A DNA stretch of 64,000 nt from Flavobacterium covae (GCA_019565575.1 CP067379.1:2108001-2172000); one strand, 5' to 3'; positions 43,715 to 52,816 are shown, numbered from the stretch's first letter. Numbers and translations: made by a program. The notes: a model not told the origin generated them from the sequence alone.

Positions 43715-45310
43715 AATACCATTTAAACTTTGAAATTTCCTCATAATACTATTTTTTTAACCCTGAGACTACCCAAAAAGTTCGCAATCTTGTCATTTCG
43801 ACCAAAGGGGGAAATCACATAATATTGATTATAAGACTCCTCCTCACATCGGAGTGACAAACTGCATGTTGATTTATATTATTTTAAACTTTGAAATTTC
43901 CTCATCATACTATTTTTTTAACCCTGAGACTGCCCAAAAAGTCCGCAATCTTGTCATTTCGACCAAAGGGAGAAATCACATACTATTGATTATGAGGCTC
44001 CTCCTTACGCAGGAGTGCAAACTGCATGTTTATTTACACCATCTAACTTTGAAATTTCCTCATCATACTATTTTTTTAACCCTGAGACTGCCCAAAAAGT
44101 TCACAATCTTGTCATTTCGACCAAAGGGAGAAATCACATACTATTGATTATGAAACTCCTCCTCACGTCGGAGTGACAAACTGCATGTTGATTTATATTA
44201 TTTTAAACTTTGAAATTTCCTTATAATATTATTTTTTTAACCTCGAGACTGCCCAAAAAGTTCACAATCTTGTCATTTCGACCAAAGGGAGAAATCACAT
44301 ACTATTGATTATGAGACTCCTCCTCACGTCGGAGTGACAAACTGCATGTTGATTTATAACATCTAACTTTGAAATTTCCTCATCATACTATTTTTTAAAC
44401 CTCGAGACTGCCCAAAAAGTTCGCAATATTGTCATTTCGACCAAAGGGAGAAATCACATACTATTGATTATAAGACTCCTCCTTACTGAGTAACAAACCG
44501 CATGTTTATTTATACCATTTAAACTTTGAAATTTCCTCATAATACTTTTTTTAACCCTGAGACTGCCCAAAAAGTTCGCTATCTTGTCATTTCGACCAAA
44601 GGGAGAAATCACATACTATTGATTATGAGGCTCCTCCTTACGCAGGAGTGCAAACTGCATGTTGATTTACACTATTTAAACTTTGAAATTTCCTCATAAT
44701 ACTATTTTTTTAACCCTGAGACTACCCAAAAAGTTCACAATCTTGTCATTTCGACCAAAGGGAGAAATCACATACTATTGATTATGAGACTCCTCCTTAC
44801 GTCGGAGTGACAAACCGCATGTTTATTTACACCATCTAACTTTGAAATTTCCTTATAATATTATTTTTTTAACCTCGAGACTGCCCAAAAAGTTCACAAT
44901 CTTGTCATTTCGACCAAAGGGAGAAATCACATACTATTGATTATGAGACTCCTCCTTGTGTAGGAGTGACAAACCGCATGTTTATTTATATTATTTTAAA
45001 CTTTGAAATTTCCTTGTAATATTATTTTTTTAACCCTGAGACTGTCCAAAAAATTCGCAATCTTGTCATTTCGACCAAAGGGAGAAATCACATACTATTG
45101 ATTATAAGACTCCTCCTTCGTAGGAGTGACAAACCGCATGTTGATTTATACCATCTAACTTTGAAATTTCCTTATAATACTTTTTTTTAACCTCGAGACT
45201 GCCTAAAAAGTTCACAATCTTGTCATTTCGACCAAAGGGAGAAATCACATACTATTGATTATGAGACTCCTCCTTCGTAGGAGTGAGAAACTGCATGTCT
45301 ATTTAGAGAC
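43715..45310. repeat. Tandem array of ten ~158-bp repeats
   Basis: Ten copies whose core GTCATTTCGACCAAAGG begins at 43792, 43953, 44111, 44272, 44431, 44586, 44745, 44904, 45065 and 45222, so the period is 155-161 bases. Each unit has GAGACTGCCCAAAAAGTTC, the core, AGAAATCACATACTATTGAT, a small hairpin (CTCCTCCTTACG...GGAGTGACAAACTGCATG) and TTTGAAATTTCCTCATAATAC. Units differ by a few substitutions, so the array is not newly amplified. It lies next to the recombinase gene. A related sequence sits in the MITE-like element at 16137-16262 and the solitary copy at 40585-40925. From 45311 to 45680 there is the shared tail and short unassigned sequence. Confidence 0.9.
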
Positions 45311-45680
45311 TATCCTATAAAAGAAATAAAAATTAGTCTTGATTCTCGATGCGCTTCACGCTCGAACTAACGATGATTTCAATTATATACTCAACTCTTT
45401 GTTCGAGTTGTTTTAAAATGAAAAAAACAGATCGAGAACTTTATTTTTTAATCCAGTATATTTTAAGTTTAAATGGATAAAACTACCAAGAACTAAATAT
45501 TTAGATTAACGTAAGCGATACAATAAATATTCAAAAAAAGAGAAAAAAAGGAATTAAAAAGAGCAAAAAGGTTCCAGACAGAATGGTCAGTATTAGCAAA
45601 AGTTATATCCGCCCAATTCTAAACCACAAAATAGCAATATATATTAAAAAATCCAGAAAATCTAAGGTTTTCAAATGGTA

Positions 45681-46754
45681 TCACAAAAATAATCCATCTA
45701 GAGGACTTTTTATTTTAGAAAGTGTCACATCGGTAACATGCGTGTAAATTTGAGTTGTTTTAAGATTGCTATGTCCTAAAAGCTTTTGCAAAAAACGAAT
45801 ATCTGCCCCTCCTTCAATTAAATGTGTAGCATAACTATGTCGTAATCCATGTATTCCAATAGTTTTAGTAATCTTAGCTTTTTTCATAGCACTTTTAAAA
45901 ACAGCTTGAATACTACGAATCGAATAATTGCCACCGTAAGCCCCTTCAAACAACCATGTCTTAGGACGATATTCTAAATAATAAGCTCGGAGGTCTTCTA
46001 AAACCGATTCAGGAAGATTCGTATAACGATCTTTTTTTCCTTTTGCATTTACAATCAAAACCCGCATAGACTGACTATCAATATGTTCTACTTTTAGATT
46101 AACAATTTCACTCACGCGTAGTCCCATCCCGTAACATAATTTTAAAATAAGCCGATGCTTTTTATTTTCCAAAACTGAGAATAATTTCACAATTTCATTT
46201 TTGGATAACATTTTGGGTAATGTTAAAGGGTTTTTGGGTCTGGGAATATCAAAAAACATTTGTTCGCGATGCAAGACTTTTTCAAAATAAAATTTGATTG
46301 CATTAATTTTAGAGTTCATACTTTGCTCCTTAAGTTCATTTTTTTGCAAACAGTACAGAAAGTAATCTTTCAATCTATCTGGTGTTAGAGAATTTACAGA
46401 AACGTTCCCCAGTAGTGACAATAATTGCATAAACTCTTGCAGATAGGTACGCTTGGTGTGGGGGCTGTAAGCCATTAAATCTAACTGATTACTATATTGA
46501 ATTACAGCCAAGCGATTATTTTCTGAAATATGACTAAAAGTTTGCTCTTCCAAAGTTTTAAGAGGCAGTTTTAGCTCCTTACGAACGGCAGCTAAGTCAG
46601 GTAAATACCATGCTTTATGTGTACTACTATAACGGGCTGATGGAAAGCGTTCGCGGAGTCCGTCTTTCAAACTAAGCTGATATTTAAACTGAATCCAAAT
46701 GATGTTTCGACCTTGATGTATGCCGAATGAAAATTGATATTGTGATAAATCCAT
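45681..46754 (-). CDS. Tyrosine recombinase, probable integrase of the cassette array
   Basis: 357 residues from the ATG at 46754 (MDLSQYQFSFGIHQGRNIIW); an in-frame ATG 36 codons earlier would run into the palindromic promoter region. An N-terminal ~75-residue extension (KDGLRERFPSARYSSTHKAWYLPD) is followed by a SAM-like core-binding domain (AYSPHTKRTYLQEFMQLL) and the catalytic domain: Arg213 (GMGLRVSEI), Lys240 (NAKGKKDRY), His302/Arg305 (HGLRHSYATH), His328 (LLGHSN) and Tyr337 (IYTHV). The end KIKSPLDGLF resembles IntI tails, but the ~16-20 residues inserted before HGLRH in IntI proteins are absent; only FEGAYGGNYSIRSIQAVFKS lies there. It is divergent from the cassettes, as intI is in integrons. 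Catalytic residues look intact. Confidence 0.85.
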   Translation of the reverse strand: MDLSQYQFSFGIHQGRNIIWIQFKYQLSLKDGLRERFPSARYSSTHKAWYLPDLAAVRKELKLPLKTLEEQTFSHISENNRLAVIQYSNQLDLMAYSPHTKRTYLQEFMQLLSLLGNVSVNSLTPDRLKDYFLYCLQKNELKEQSMNSKINAIKFYFEKVLHREQMFFDIPRPKNPLTLPKMLSKNEIVKLFSVLENKKHRLILKLCYGMGLRVSEIVNLKVEHIDSQSMRVLIVNAKGKKDRYTNLPESVLEDLRAYYLEYRPKTWLFEGAYGGNYSIRSIQAVFKSAMKKAKITKTIGIHGLRHSYATHLIEGGADIRFLQKLLGHSNLKTTQIYTHVTDVTLSKIKSPLDGLFL

Positions 46755-46804
46755 AACTGCGCATTTTAAATATTTAAATATTATTTTTCGCAATAAAACT
46801 ATAT

Positions 46805-46838
46805 AAAGATACATAAAATACGTATTTGATGTATCTTT
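46805..46838. promoter_or_regulatory. 34-bp palindrome in the recombinase promoter region
   Basis: A palindrome centred on TACGTA, with 16 of 17 base pairs matching: outer arms AAAGATACAT and ATGTATCTTT. It is 51 bases upstream of the recombinase ATG. On the minus strand its left outer half reads TGTATCTTTA, close to a -7 box, so it probably overlaps the recombinase promoter and could be an operator. Confidence 0.6.
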
Positions 46839-46895
46839 TAAAAGTATTGATTTTAAAGGCATTAGCTAGATAAACCTAGTTTTGTTTGTTTTTCC

Positions 46896-46925
46896 TTGTA
46901 ATCATCGCTGAGTTGCGTATATTTG
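46896..46925 (+). promoter_or_regulatory. Outward cassette promoter (Pc-like)
   Basis: TTG at 46896-46898 and TATATTTG at 46918-46925 with a 19-base spacer, a consensus Bacteroidota promoter. The -7 box ends 3 bases before the first GTT recombination point at 46929, so transcription would start on the first bases of cassette 1. Cassette 1 itself has only 31 bases before its start codon. Confidence 0.7.
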
Positions 46926-46928
46926 TGT

Positions 46929-46936
46929 GTTATGCG
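46929..46936 (+). other. attI-like recombination point (first cassette boundary)
   Basis: GTTATGCG at the left boundary of the array, 175 bases from the recombinase start. No large palindrome precedes it, as expected of attI rather than attC. The identity between cassette 1 and its copy at 61629 begins exactly at this GTT. Confidence 0.75.
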
Positions 46937-46961
46937 TCACCTCAAAAACCCCGTGTAAAAA

Positions 46962-47852
46962 ATGAGTTCAGAAAAATATTATGTACTTTCAGAGAGCTTT
47001 TGTTTAGATAGTAATCAATGGTCCATTTTAATTGGTGCGATTGGCGTATTATTAACTTTGCTTGGATTTATTATAGCATTCGTTATTTATCAAAAACAAA
47101 GAAATGACAATGCACAAGATGCATTTAATTACTTCCAATCTTCTTTACCAGAACTTAAAAAAGCGATTGAAGGAACTATTGAAAGTCTAAAAACATATGC
47201 GGAAAAGCTCAAAGATGAAAACGATGATTTTGGCAACCCTGTGTTAACGTCTTCATTAAACGATAACTTCCTAAGCCGATTAAACATTACAGATTTAAAT
47301 AGATTCTATACCAAACTTAGAATAAGCAAAATTCAGGATTTTAGAAAATTCTTAATCAATACTAATTTTCTTGGTAGTTATCACAACTATTTCGTTAATG
47401 AAATCGACTATTTTAGAGATAACTATTTAGAGAAAGAAAAAACATATAACAAATGGCAACTCTTAAGATCAAATAAATTTTTCTCATCTATGAGAGACGA
47501 AAATGAACGTTATGAATACAAGGAGTTTTATTCAAAATGGGTAAAAGATTTAAACAGCGACAGAGATGTATTTGAATTTAGTGAGGATGACACCCCAAAA
47601 AGAGTTAAGAACAGAACTTTATTAGTAGACAAACACATAAAACCATTAGCACAAAATATTTTTCCTCATATAGAATTCAGTGAAAAAGCTAATGATATAA
47701 ACTTAATCGCAAATGAAGTATACTCTTCGTATAGCGACATAAAAAATATGAAACAGAAAGTAAGAGAAGTGATAGTAAGTGATATCGCAAAATTTGAAGT
47801 GATTTTGGAAAATTTAAATTCGATTCTTGAAAGTCAAGAGGCGAACGCATAA
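46962..47852 (+). CDS. Cassette 1: membrane-anchored protein of unknown function
   Basis: 296 residues with one membrane helix at residues 20-43 (WSILIGAIGVLLTLLGFIIA) and a ~250-residue cytoplasmic part with coiled-coil character. It resembles, in layout, the putative abortive-infection membrane proteins (putAbiC type), but the resemblance is weak. The stop codon TAA lies in the R'' box (CGCATAAC). The leader is only 31 bases, so expression depends on the Pc-like promoter. The gene is repeated without a visible difference at 61662-62552 (cassette 13). Confidence 0.7.
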   Translation: MSSEKYYVLSESFCLDSNQWSILIGAIGVLLTLLGFIIAFVIYQKQRNDNAQDAFNYFQSSLPELKKAIEGTIESLKTYAEKLKDENDDFGNPVLTSSLNDNFLSRLNITDLNRFYTKLRISKIQDFRKFLINTNFLGSYHNYFVNEIDYFRDNYLEKEKTYNKWQLLRSNKFFSSMRDENERYEYKEFYSKWVKDLNSDRDVFEFSEDDTPKRVKNRTLLVDKHIKPLAQNIFPHIEFSEKANDINLIANEVYSSYSDIKNMKQKVREVIVSDIAKFEVILENLNSILESQEANA

Positions 47853-47980
47853 CAGCGGTTTCGCGCTATTGCTGGTTTTTCTTGAATTGAACTTATTTCT
47901 TCACAAAAATATTTTATCTTAGCAGAAAGTACGCAATTCGCTGGAATCGCAACAGACGCGAAGCCGCGGAACGTTGTAGG
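47846..47980 (+). repeat. attC-like site 1
   Basis: R'' CGCATAAC at 47846-47853, inner arms AGCGGTTTCGCG and CGCGAAGCCGCGG, end GGAACGTTGTAGG with GTT at 47973. About 134 bases with a long variable loop. Confidence 0.8.
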
Positions 47981-48086
47981 TAATTGTACGAGAACCGTGG
48001 TAAAAGAAGCCTAAGCGTAAAAAACAGAAAAAATTATGCTTTGGAATAAAATTTGTACTATATTTGAAGAACTAAAACTTCTTGTT

Positions 48087-48269
48087 ATGAGTACAGAAAG
48101 AAAAAATAAATTTATTAAAGCTACAAAAGAAGGTAGACTGTATATAAAAACATCTGACTTTTTCAAACAAAAAGATATTAAAGATACAATTAAAATTCTT
48201 TTAGATTCTGATTTAATAAAGGAAATCGAAGAGCGTAAATTAAGAAAAGCTGAACTTGAAAAAGCTTAA
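48087..48269 (+). CDS. Cassette 2: small basic protein
   Basis: 60 residues, MSTERKNKFIKATKEGRLYI...RKLRKAELEKA, very charged. An in-frame ATG at 48036 is rejected because the -7 box TATATTTG (48059-48066) lies between the two ATGs. It is followed 3 bases later by a membrane protein gene, so the two could work together. Function unknown. Confidence 0.5.
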   Translation: MSTERKNKFIKATKEGRLYIKTSDFFKQKDIKDTIKILLDSDLIKEIEERKLRKAELEKA

Positions 48270-48272
48270 TTT

Positions 48273-48983
48273 ATGCCTTGGAATCTATTAATACTTCCAT
48301 TAGTAGCGGGTTACTATTTATTAACTCGATTCTACCCTTTCAAATATAAACAACAAAGATTAGACAGACAAAGATTAATCTTTGAAAGTATATTATTAGC
48401 TGTTTGTGTTTCTGTAATTACTTATTTCATTAGACTTTTTGTTGAGTCTATTATACCAAATGATGTTTGTAATTTAGTATATTCTAAATTTCCAATAAAA
48501 ACTCAATATATTGGAACTTCATTAGCTACTTTATTACTGACAGTTATTTTTACAGAAAGTGTAAATTATTTCTTAGACAAAGAAAAGTTTATTAAAAAAG
48601 CAATTAAATCTGTTGGAAACGAATTTGAACTTCTTTTGAAAAGTTCCTTTGAGCATAGAAAAATGTTACAGATAACTTTAAAAAACGATAAAGTTTATGT
48701 TGCGTGGGTAAAAGAATTACCAATACCATCTATTTCAAATTATATAAGGGTTATACCTATTATGAGTGGATATAGAACTGACGAAAAAGAAGTCGAATAT
48801 ACAACTCATTATCTAACTGTTTATGCTGAATATGTAAAAGATGGTGAAGCACTAAATATTTCAGATTTAAACGTAGATTTAGTTATTAATAACTCTGAAA
48901 TAGTTACTTTATCATATTTTGATTCTAAAATGTATAAGAAGTTCAACGACTTAAAGAAGCCTAAAGCAGAAGTTGAAAAATAA
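48273..48983 (+). CDS. Cassette 2: two-helix membrane protein of unknown function
   Basis: 236 residues. A short N-terminal helix (MPWNLLILPLVAGYYLLTRF), then two membrane helices (SILLAVCVSVITYFIRLFV and TSLATLLLTVIFTESVNYFL), then a ~130-residue cytoplasmic domain with an SH3/LSM-like strand pattern (LQITLKNDKVYVAWVKELPI, YLTVYAEYV, IVTLSYFDSKMYKKF). I know no function; such proteins occur in integron and defence loci. Confidence 0.6.
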   Translation: MPWNLLILPLVAGYYLLTRFYPFKYKQQRLDRQRLIFESILLAVCVSVITYFIRLFVESIIPNDVCNLVYSKFPIKTQYIGTSLATLLLTVIFTESVNYFLDKEKFIKKAIKSVGNEFELLLKSSFEHRKMLQITLKNDKVYVAWVKELPIPSISNYIRVIPIMSGYRTDEKEVEYTTHYLTVYAEYVKDGEALNISDLNVDLVINNSEIVTLSYFDSKMYKKFNDLKKPKAEVEK

Positions 48984-49003
48984 ACACCGAACCAAATAAC
49001 AAC

Positions 49004-49140
49004 TACCTACAACAGCGGTTTTGCAAGATGGCGAATAATTTGCAAAATTTATGCTTACCTTCCGCAAGGAAAAATTAAATTAATATTAACCCCGTCTTTA
49101 CGAAGCTCGCCACCTCGCAAAGCCACAAAACGTTAGCTGT
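49004..49140 (+). repeat. attC-like site 2
   Basis: R'' TACCTACAAC at 49004-49013, arm AGCGGTTTTGCAAGATGGCG, opposite arm CGCCACCTCGCAAAGCCACAA, end AACGTTAGCTGT with GTT at 49132. Confidence 0.85.
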
Positions 49141-49207
49141 AATTGTTAAAAGCCAAGAAAAAGGTTAAAAATACAGTTAGTGTTTTTCTAAAACTTATAT
49201 TAGAAAA

Positions 49208-49435
49208 ATGGAAAAAGAAAACCCAAACGAAATCGCAAACAAGATACTAAATCAATACTTTGAAGGAAAAACATTTGGATTTGTAAAAGAAACTTGTGAA
49301 AGTCTTTTATCAAGTTTTAATGAAAAAATCTTAACAAAAGACGATATTAACAATCACAAAATTACTTTAGATAATTTGTCAAAACTTCATCGACTTTATC
49401 AGGAGACTTTAGGATGTCCTTCAACAAAGGTTTAA
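49208..49435 (+). CDS. Cassette 3: small protein
   Basis: 75 residues, MEKENPNEIANKILNQYFEG...LHRLYQETLGCPSTKV, helical and without motif known to me. A 9-bp inverted repeat (TTTTTCTAA/TTAGAAAAA, 49183-49208) sits over the start codon. Confidence 0.5.
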   Translation: MEKENPNEIANKILNQYFEGKTFGFVKETCESLLSSFNEKILTKDDINNHKITLDNLSKLHRLYQETLGCPSTKV

Positions 49436-49566
49436 TTTTTTTCAGCTTCGTCTATTAGATTATTATGGTATAATTCTAGTTGTTTTTCCGAAAGAGTTAA
49501 TTTTAAAGCATTAATCTTTGAGGATAATACAATGTTGTTGATTAGAATGTTTGTTTCTACTGTCAT
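49434..49566 (-). CDS. Cassette 3: antisense small protein, possibly frameshifted
   Basis: On the minus strand from ATG 49566: MTVETNILINNIVLSSKINA...LYHNNLIDEAEKN, 43 residues. A T-run (plus strand 49434-49442) one base too long may have cut it short; shortening it continues the frame IKPLLKDILKSPDKVDEVLTNYLK to about 49362, over the end of the plus-strand gene. Follows the other minus-strand gene by 7 bases. Confidence 0.35.
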
Positions 49567-49573
49567 ATAAAGG

Positions 49574-49777
49574 TTATAATTGAATTGTTAAATCTTTTCT
49601 TATTAGAAAATAGCTTGTTGCAATAATCTCTTCATTTGATATACCATCTTTACCATTTTTGAGGTATGATTCTAAATCTGAAATTCTAAAAAATCTACCA
49701 TCTATATCAGCGCAGGTAGTGTAAAAAGGTTCATCTTTTACCAAAGACTTAACTAAATAATATTTAAATAAACTCAT
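49574..49777 (-). CDS. Cassette 3: antisense small protein
   Basis: 67 residues starting MSLFKYYLVKSLVKDEPFYT and ending FLIRKDLTIQL. It is protein-like in composition and runs against the array direction, back to back with the gene at 49779. Counter-oriented cassette genes need their own promoter. Function unknown. Confidence 0.5.
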   Translation of the reverse strand: MSLFKYYLVKSLVKDEPFYTTCADIDGRFFRISDLESYLKNGKDGISNEEIIATSYFLIRKDLTIQL

Positions 49778-49778
49778 T

Positions 49779-50006
49779 ATGTATAATTTTAAAATTTTAT
49801 CTAAACATACGTATTCTTCTGAACATTTGAAAGAAGATTTATCAGAAATTACTTCCTTAAAGAGCGGTAAGATAGATTTTGAAAAACCTTGGGAGAGTGA
49901 TTTTCCTATGTTGACAAAAGAGGAGTGGGAAGAACTTAAAGAAAAAGGTTCGTTAGAAAAAACGAGTATTGAGATTAAAACAGTTTCAATTAGCAACAAC
50001 AGCTAA
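49779..50006 (+). CDS. Cassette 3: small acidic protein
   Basis: 75 residues (MYNFKILSKHTYSSEHLKED...WEELKEKGSLEKTSIEIKTV), ending in the R'' box. Possibly an antitoxin-like partner of the divergent gene. That is only a guess from its size and position. Confidence 0.5.
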   Translation: MYNFKILSKHTYSSEHLKEDLSEITSLKSGKIDFEKPWESDFPMLTKEEWEELKEKGSLEKTSIEIKTVSISNNS

Positions 50007-50138
50007 CAGCGGTTTTGCAAGATGCGGACTTCGGTCTTCAACTTAAACGGAATTTTGTACCTGCGGAGTACAGTAATAAATTAATAATCAGTGCTTTTCG
50101 AGTTCCGCACCTCGCAAAGCCACAAAACGTTGCACGAC
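50001..50138 (+). repeat. attC-like site 3
   Basis: R'' AGCTAAC at 50001-50007, arm AGCGGTTTTGCAAGATGCGG, opposite arm CCGCACCTCGCAAAGCCACAA, end AACGTTGCACGAC with GTT at 50129. Confidence 0.85.
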
Positions 50139-50742
50139 ATAGCTTTTGGGAAAATTTTCGATTGAAAAATAGCCGAAAACGAACTGAAAATTATCTAGTA
50201 TTTAACCAAAAAAAGCCGAACTAAACTTCATCGAAAACTTACCGAAAACTCACAAAAACGGAATTTCATTCGTGATTTTTGCCAACTAATCACGTTTCTC
50301 GATAATGTTCATTTTTGTGTCTGTAATCGTTTGCGCTGAATTGCGAAATTATACCGATTACTTTTGATGACAGAATTACTTTGTCGAAATTCTTTGTGGT
50401 TACGTTGGGCTTACAACCGTGATTTTTGCCAACTGATCACGTTTCTCCATAATGTTCATTTTTGTGTCAGTAATCGCTTGGGCTGAATTGCGTAAATGAA
50501 CCAATAACTTCTGATAACCAAATTTCTTTGTAGAAAATCAATAAAGCTACTTTGAACTTTTTATCGAAAATAGAAAACGAATCTAAAAAAATTAAAAAAA
50601 TTGCTACGTCGTGCAACAGCAGTTTGGCGCCATTGCTGGGCTTGGGCATACTTGGAAAAAACTCCGTTTTTTCCAATCTTGGTTTTGTACCTGCAAACTT
50701 TTGTGCTATATTTACGCAACGGCAAGCCAAGCTGGCGGGACG
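50130..50742 (+). other. Cassette 4: gene-less cassette with internal duplication
   Basis: 613 bases including its attC-like site, with no supportable reading frame. Two ~75-base segments starting CGTGATTTTTGCCAACT (about 50272 and 50420) repeat with a 149-base spacing; each holds a small hairpin (CGTGATT/AATCACG and CGTGAT/ATCACG) and TAATGTTCATTTTTGTGTC. The start GTTGCACGACATAGC pairs with GCTACGTCGTGCAAC at its end with one mismatch. A copy lies at 54042-54653. Confidence 0.65.
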
Positions 50743-50751
50743 TTGTGTGCA
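50608..50751 (+). repeat. attC-like site 4
   Basis: R'' GTCGTGCAAC at 50608-50617, arm AGCAGTTTGGCGCCATTGCTG, opposite arm GCAAGCCAAGCTGGCGGG, end GACGTTGTGTGC with GTT at 50742. The second site type of the array (also sites 5, 7 and 9). Confidence 0.85.
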
Positions 50752-50839
50752 ATGTTTCGCGAAATCTACAGAATAACAAGCCTAAAATATGATATTTAAC
50801 ATTTACTACATAAATTTTCCAAAAGTTTACGAAATCAAA

Positions 50840-52813
50840 ATGATGTTAAGCAACATTATTTTACTAAACAAAGAGCTTGAAAGCAATAAAAATATTGAAG
50901 GAGATACAGAGTTAAGAGCAAAATTTGATTTTGGAACAAAATTTTTGAATCTTTTTAATGTTGAGGTTGAAGGAAAAGCAAGAGTCGCAGGAAGTTCAGC
51001 ACAAAAGGTTTTAGAAACATTCGAAGTAAAAACAACAAAATCCGTTATTCTTAATGATATTATTGAAAATTCTAAAGCAATACAAAACTTTGAAGACTTA
51101 AATGAAGGCGAAATAATTAGAGTTGATAATGTTTCACTTTCATTGGAGAATGAGCCAGAATTGAGAATTGTAAAACTTATGACAAGCGATGCTTTTAAAG
51201 GTTTATCCATACCAGGAGCAAATGGTTTTGATATGGGAGGATTATTCAATTCAATGTTCAAAGATTATGCATACAAACTTAAAGGAGAACTAACAAATTC
51301 AACTGATAAAATACTTGTCAAAATCCCACTAACTTTTGAAAGTGAATTTGAAAGTTCATATAGCGTCGATGATTTATTTATTGGAAAGGTTTCTTTGTTA
51401 GGCTTATATAAAGGAAAAATAAAATTAAGTGAATTAAAAAACTCGCTAGAATTCTTTCAAGAAATTGGAAATTTTCAACAATCATTTAATAAAAATGAAG
51501 ATGAAGAAATACAAAATAGTCAGTATGAGGATAATTTACAAACAAATTCCTTTAATCCTTTCGTAAGTAGCTTAAAGGATAATACAGAATACCATTATAT
51601 TGATATTTTGTCAATAGTTCAAATCATTAAAACGCAAAAAAGAATGATTAAAAAAAGTGAATTATTACTATATACAACATCTAAATATAAAGAATTAAAG
51701 GCGTTTTTTGATGTTCAAGAAAAATCCATATTAAGTATAACTGACTTCATAATGGATGAAGAATTAATAAATGAGCACTATGCTTTCGAGACAGTAATAG
51801 ATGTGTCTGCTTTAGCAGTAATAACACAATATCATTCTGAAAGAATTATCAGCTTATTTGATGAATCTTTCGTATTCATTGCAGATGAAAAACATAGAAA
51901 TTTTTATGAAAAAGAATTAAGATTTTGCTTTTCAGAGTTTAAAATTTTTGAAGCTTATTTTGAAAAAGAATCAAGTGAAAATGATTCAAATAATAAACAT
52001 TTAGCAAAAAAACATAAGAAAATTATTGACTTGGAACCCCAAGAATTAGAAATCTTTTTTAATTCATTTAATAACTCACTTTATGGTCACAATAAATTCA
52101 AGGATGATTTCAAATCTTTGGTTGATAATTTTAGAGTTTTTAATAAACTTGGAGAACATAAAATTTTATCATTGTTTTTACTAGGCGATTCAGGTGTAGG
52201 TAAAACAGAAGTAGCAAGAGCTATACATAAAGCATTAAATGGACAAAATAAAGTTGCAAAAATAAATTTTGGAAATTACAGTAGTGACAATTCTTTAAAT
52301 TCATTAATTGGTAGCCCAAGAGGATATATAGGCAGTGAAGATGGAGAAATATTTATTAGAGTTGCAGAATCAGATACAGGTATAATTCTTATTGATGAAT
52401 TTGAAAAATCAAATTCTACGCTTTTCAATTACTTTCTTGATGTTCTTGAAAATGGAAAAATGATTAGCTCATTAGCACACGAAATTGATTTAAACGGTTT
52501 TATTATAATATTTACTTCTAATATTTCTAAAGATAATTTTAAAAATGTAATTTCTCCAGAGTTAAGATCAAGATTTGATTATAAAGGATATTTTTCGATT
52601 TTAAAAAATCAAGATAAGCTTAAATACGTGGAATTTAGAATTAATAGTATAATAAAGAAATTTAACAAGAATGTCGCAAATGTTTTAGACGACACATTTA
52701 AGTACGAGGTTTTTCTTGAAATAAATGTTGGGAAGCACAATAATATGCGAGATTTAAATAAAGAAATAAAGAAATTATTTGTTGAAAAATTAAAAACAAA
52801 AATTATAAATTAA
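50840..52813 (+). CDS. Cassette 5: DUF6414-like/ClpB-like AAA+ ATPase
   Basis: 657 residues from MMLSNIILLNKELESNKNIE; an in-frame ATG 17 codons earlier is possible. The first ~190 residues (FGTKFLNLFNVEVEGKARVAG, SVILNDIIENSKAIQNFEDL, LMTSDAFKGLS) tentatively resemble DUF6414. A middle helical region follows. The C-terminal third is an AAA_2 (Clp/HslU) module: Walker A LGDSGVGKTEVARAIHKAL near residue 448, pore-like GSPRGYIGSEDGEI, Walker B IILIDEFEKS near residue 515, sensor 1 IIFTSN and an Arg finger SPELRSRFD. It is large for a cassette gene. A defence role is possible but not shown. Confidence 0.7.
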   Translation: MMLSNIILLNKELESNKNIEGDTELRAKFDFGTKFLNLFNVEVEGKARVAGSSAQKVLETFEVKTTKSVILNDIIENSKAIQNFEDLNEGEIIRVDNVSLSLENEPELRIVKLMTSDAFKGLSIPGANGFDMGGLFNSMFKDYAYKLKGELTNSTDKILVKIPLTFESEFESSYSVDDLFIGKVSLLGLYKGKIKLSELKNSLEFFQEIGNFQQSFNKNEDEEIQNSQYEDNLQTNSFNPFVSSLKDNTEYHYIDILSIVQIIKTQKRMIKKSELLLYTTSKYKELKAFFDVQEKSILSITDFIMDEELINEHYAFETVIDVSALAVITQYHSERIISLFDESFVFIADEKHRNFYEKELRFCFSEFKIFEAYFEKESSENDSNNKHLAKKHKKIIDLEPQELEIFFNSFNNSLYGHNKFKDDFKSLVDNFRVFNKLGEHKILSLFLLGDSGVGKTEVARAIHKALNGQNKVAKINFGNYSSDNSLNSLIGSPRGYIGSEDGEIFIRVAESDTGIILIDEFEKSNSTLFNYFLDVLENGKMISSLAHEIDLNGFIIIFTSNISKDNFKNVISPELRSRFDYKGYFSILKNQDKLKYVEFRINSIIKKFNKNVANVLDDTFKYEVFLEINVGKHNNMRDLNKEIKKLFVEKLKTKIIN

Positions 52814-52816
52814 CAC

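Noticed and set aside
43715..45310. CRISPR array
   Set aside because: The repeats are ~158 bp and contiguous, with no constant repeat/unique spacer alternation and no cas gene near.
45681..46754. Recombinase as a prophage or conjugative-transposon integrase
   Set aside because: No phage, plasmid or conjugation genes nearby, and the divergent promoter plus cassette sites point to an integron-like role.
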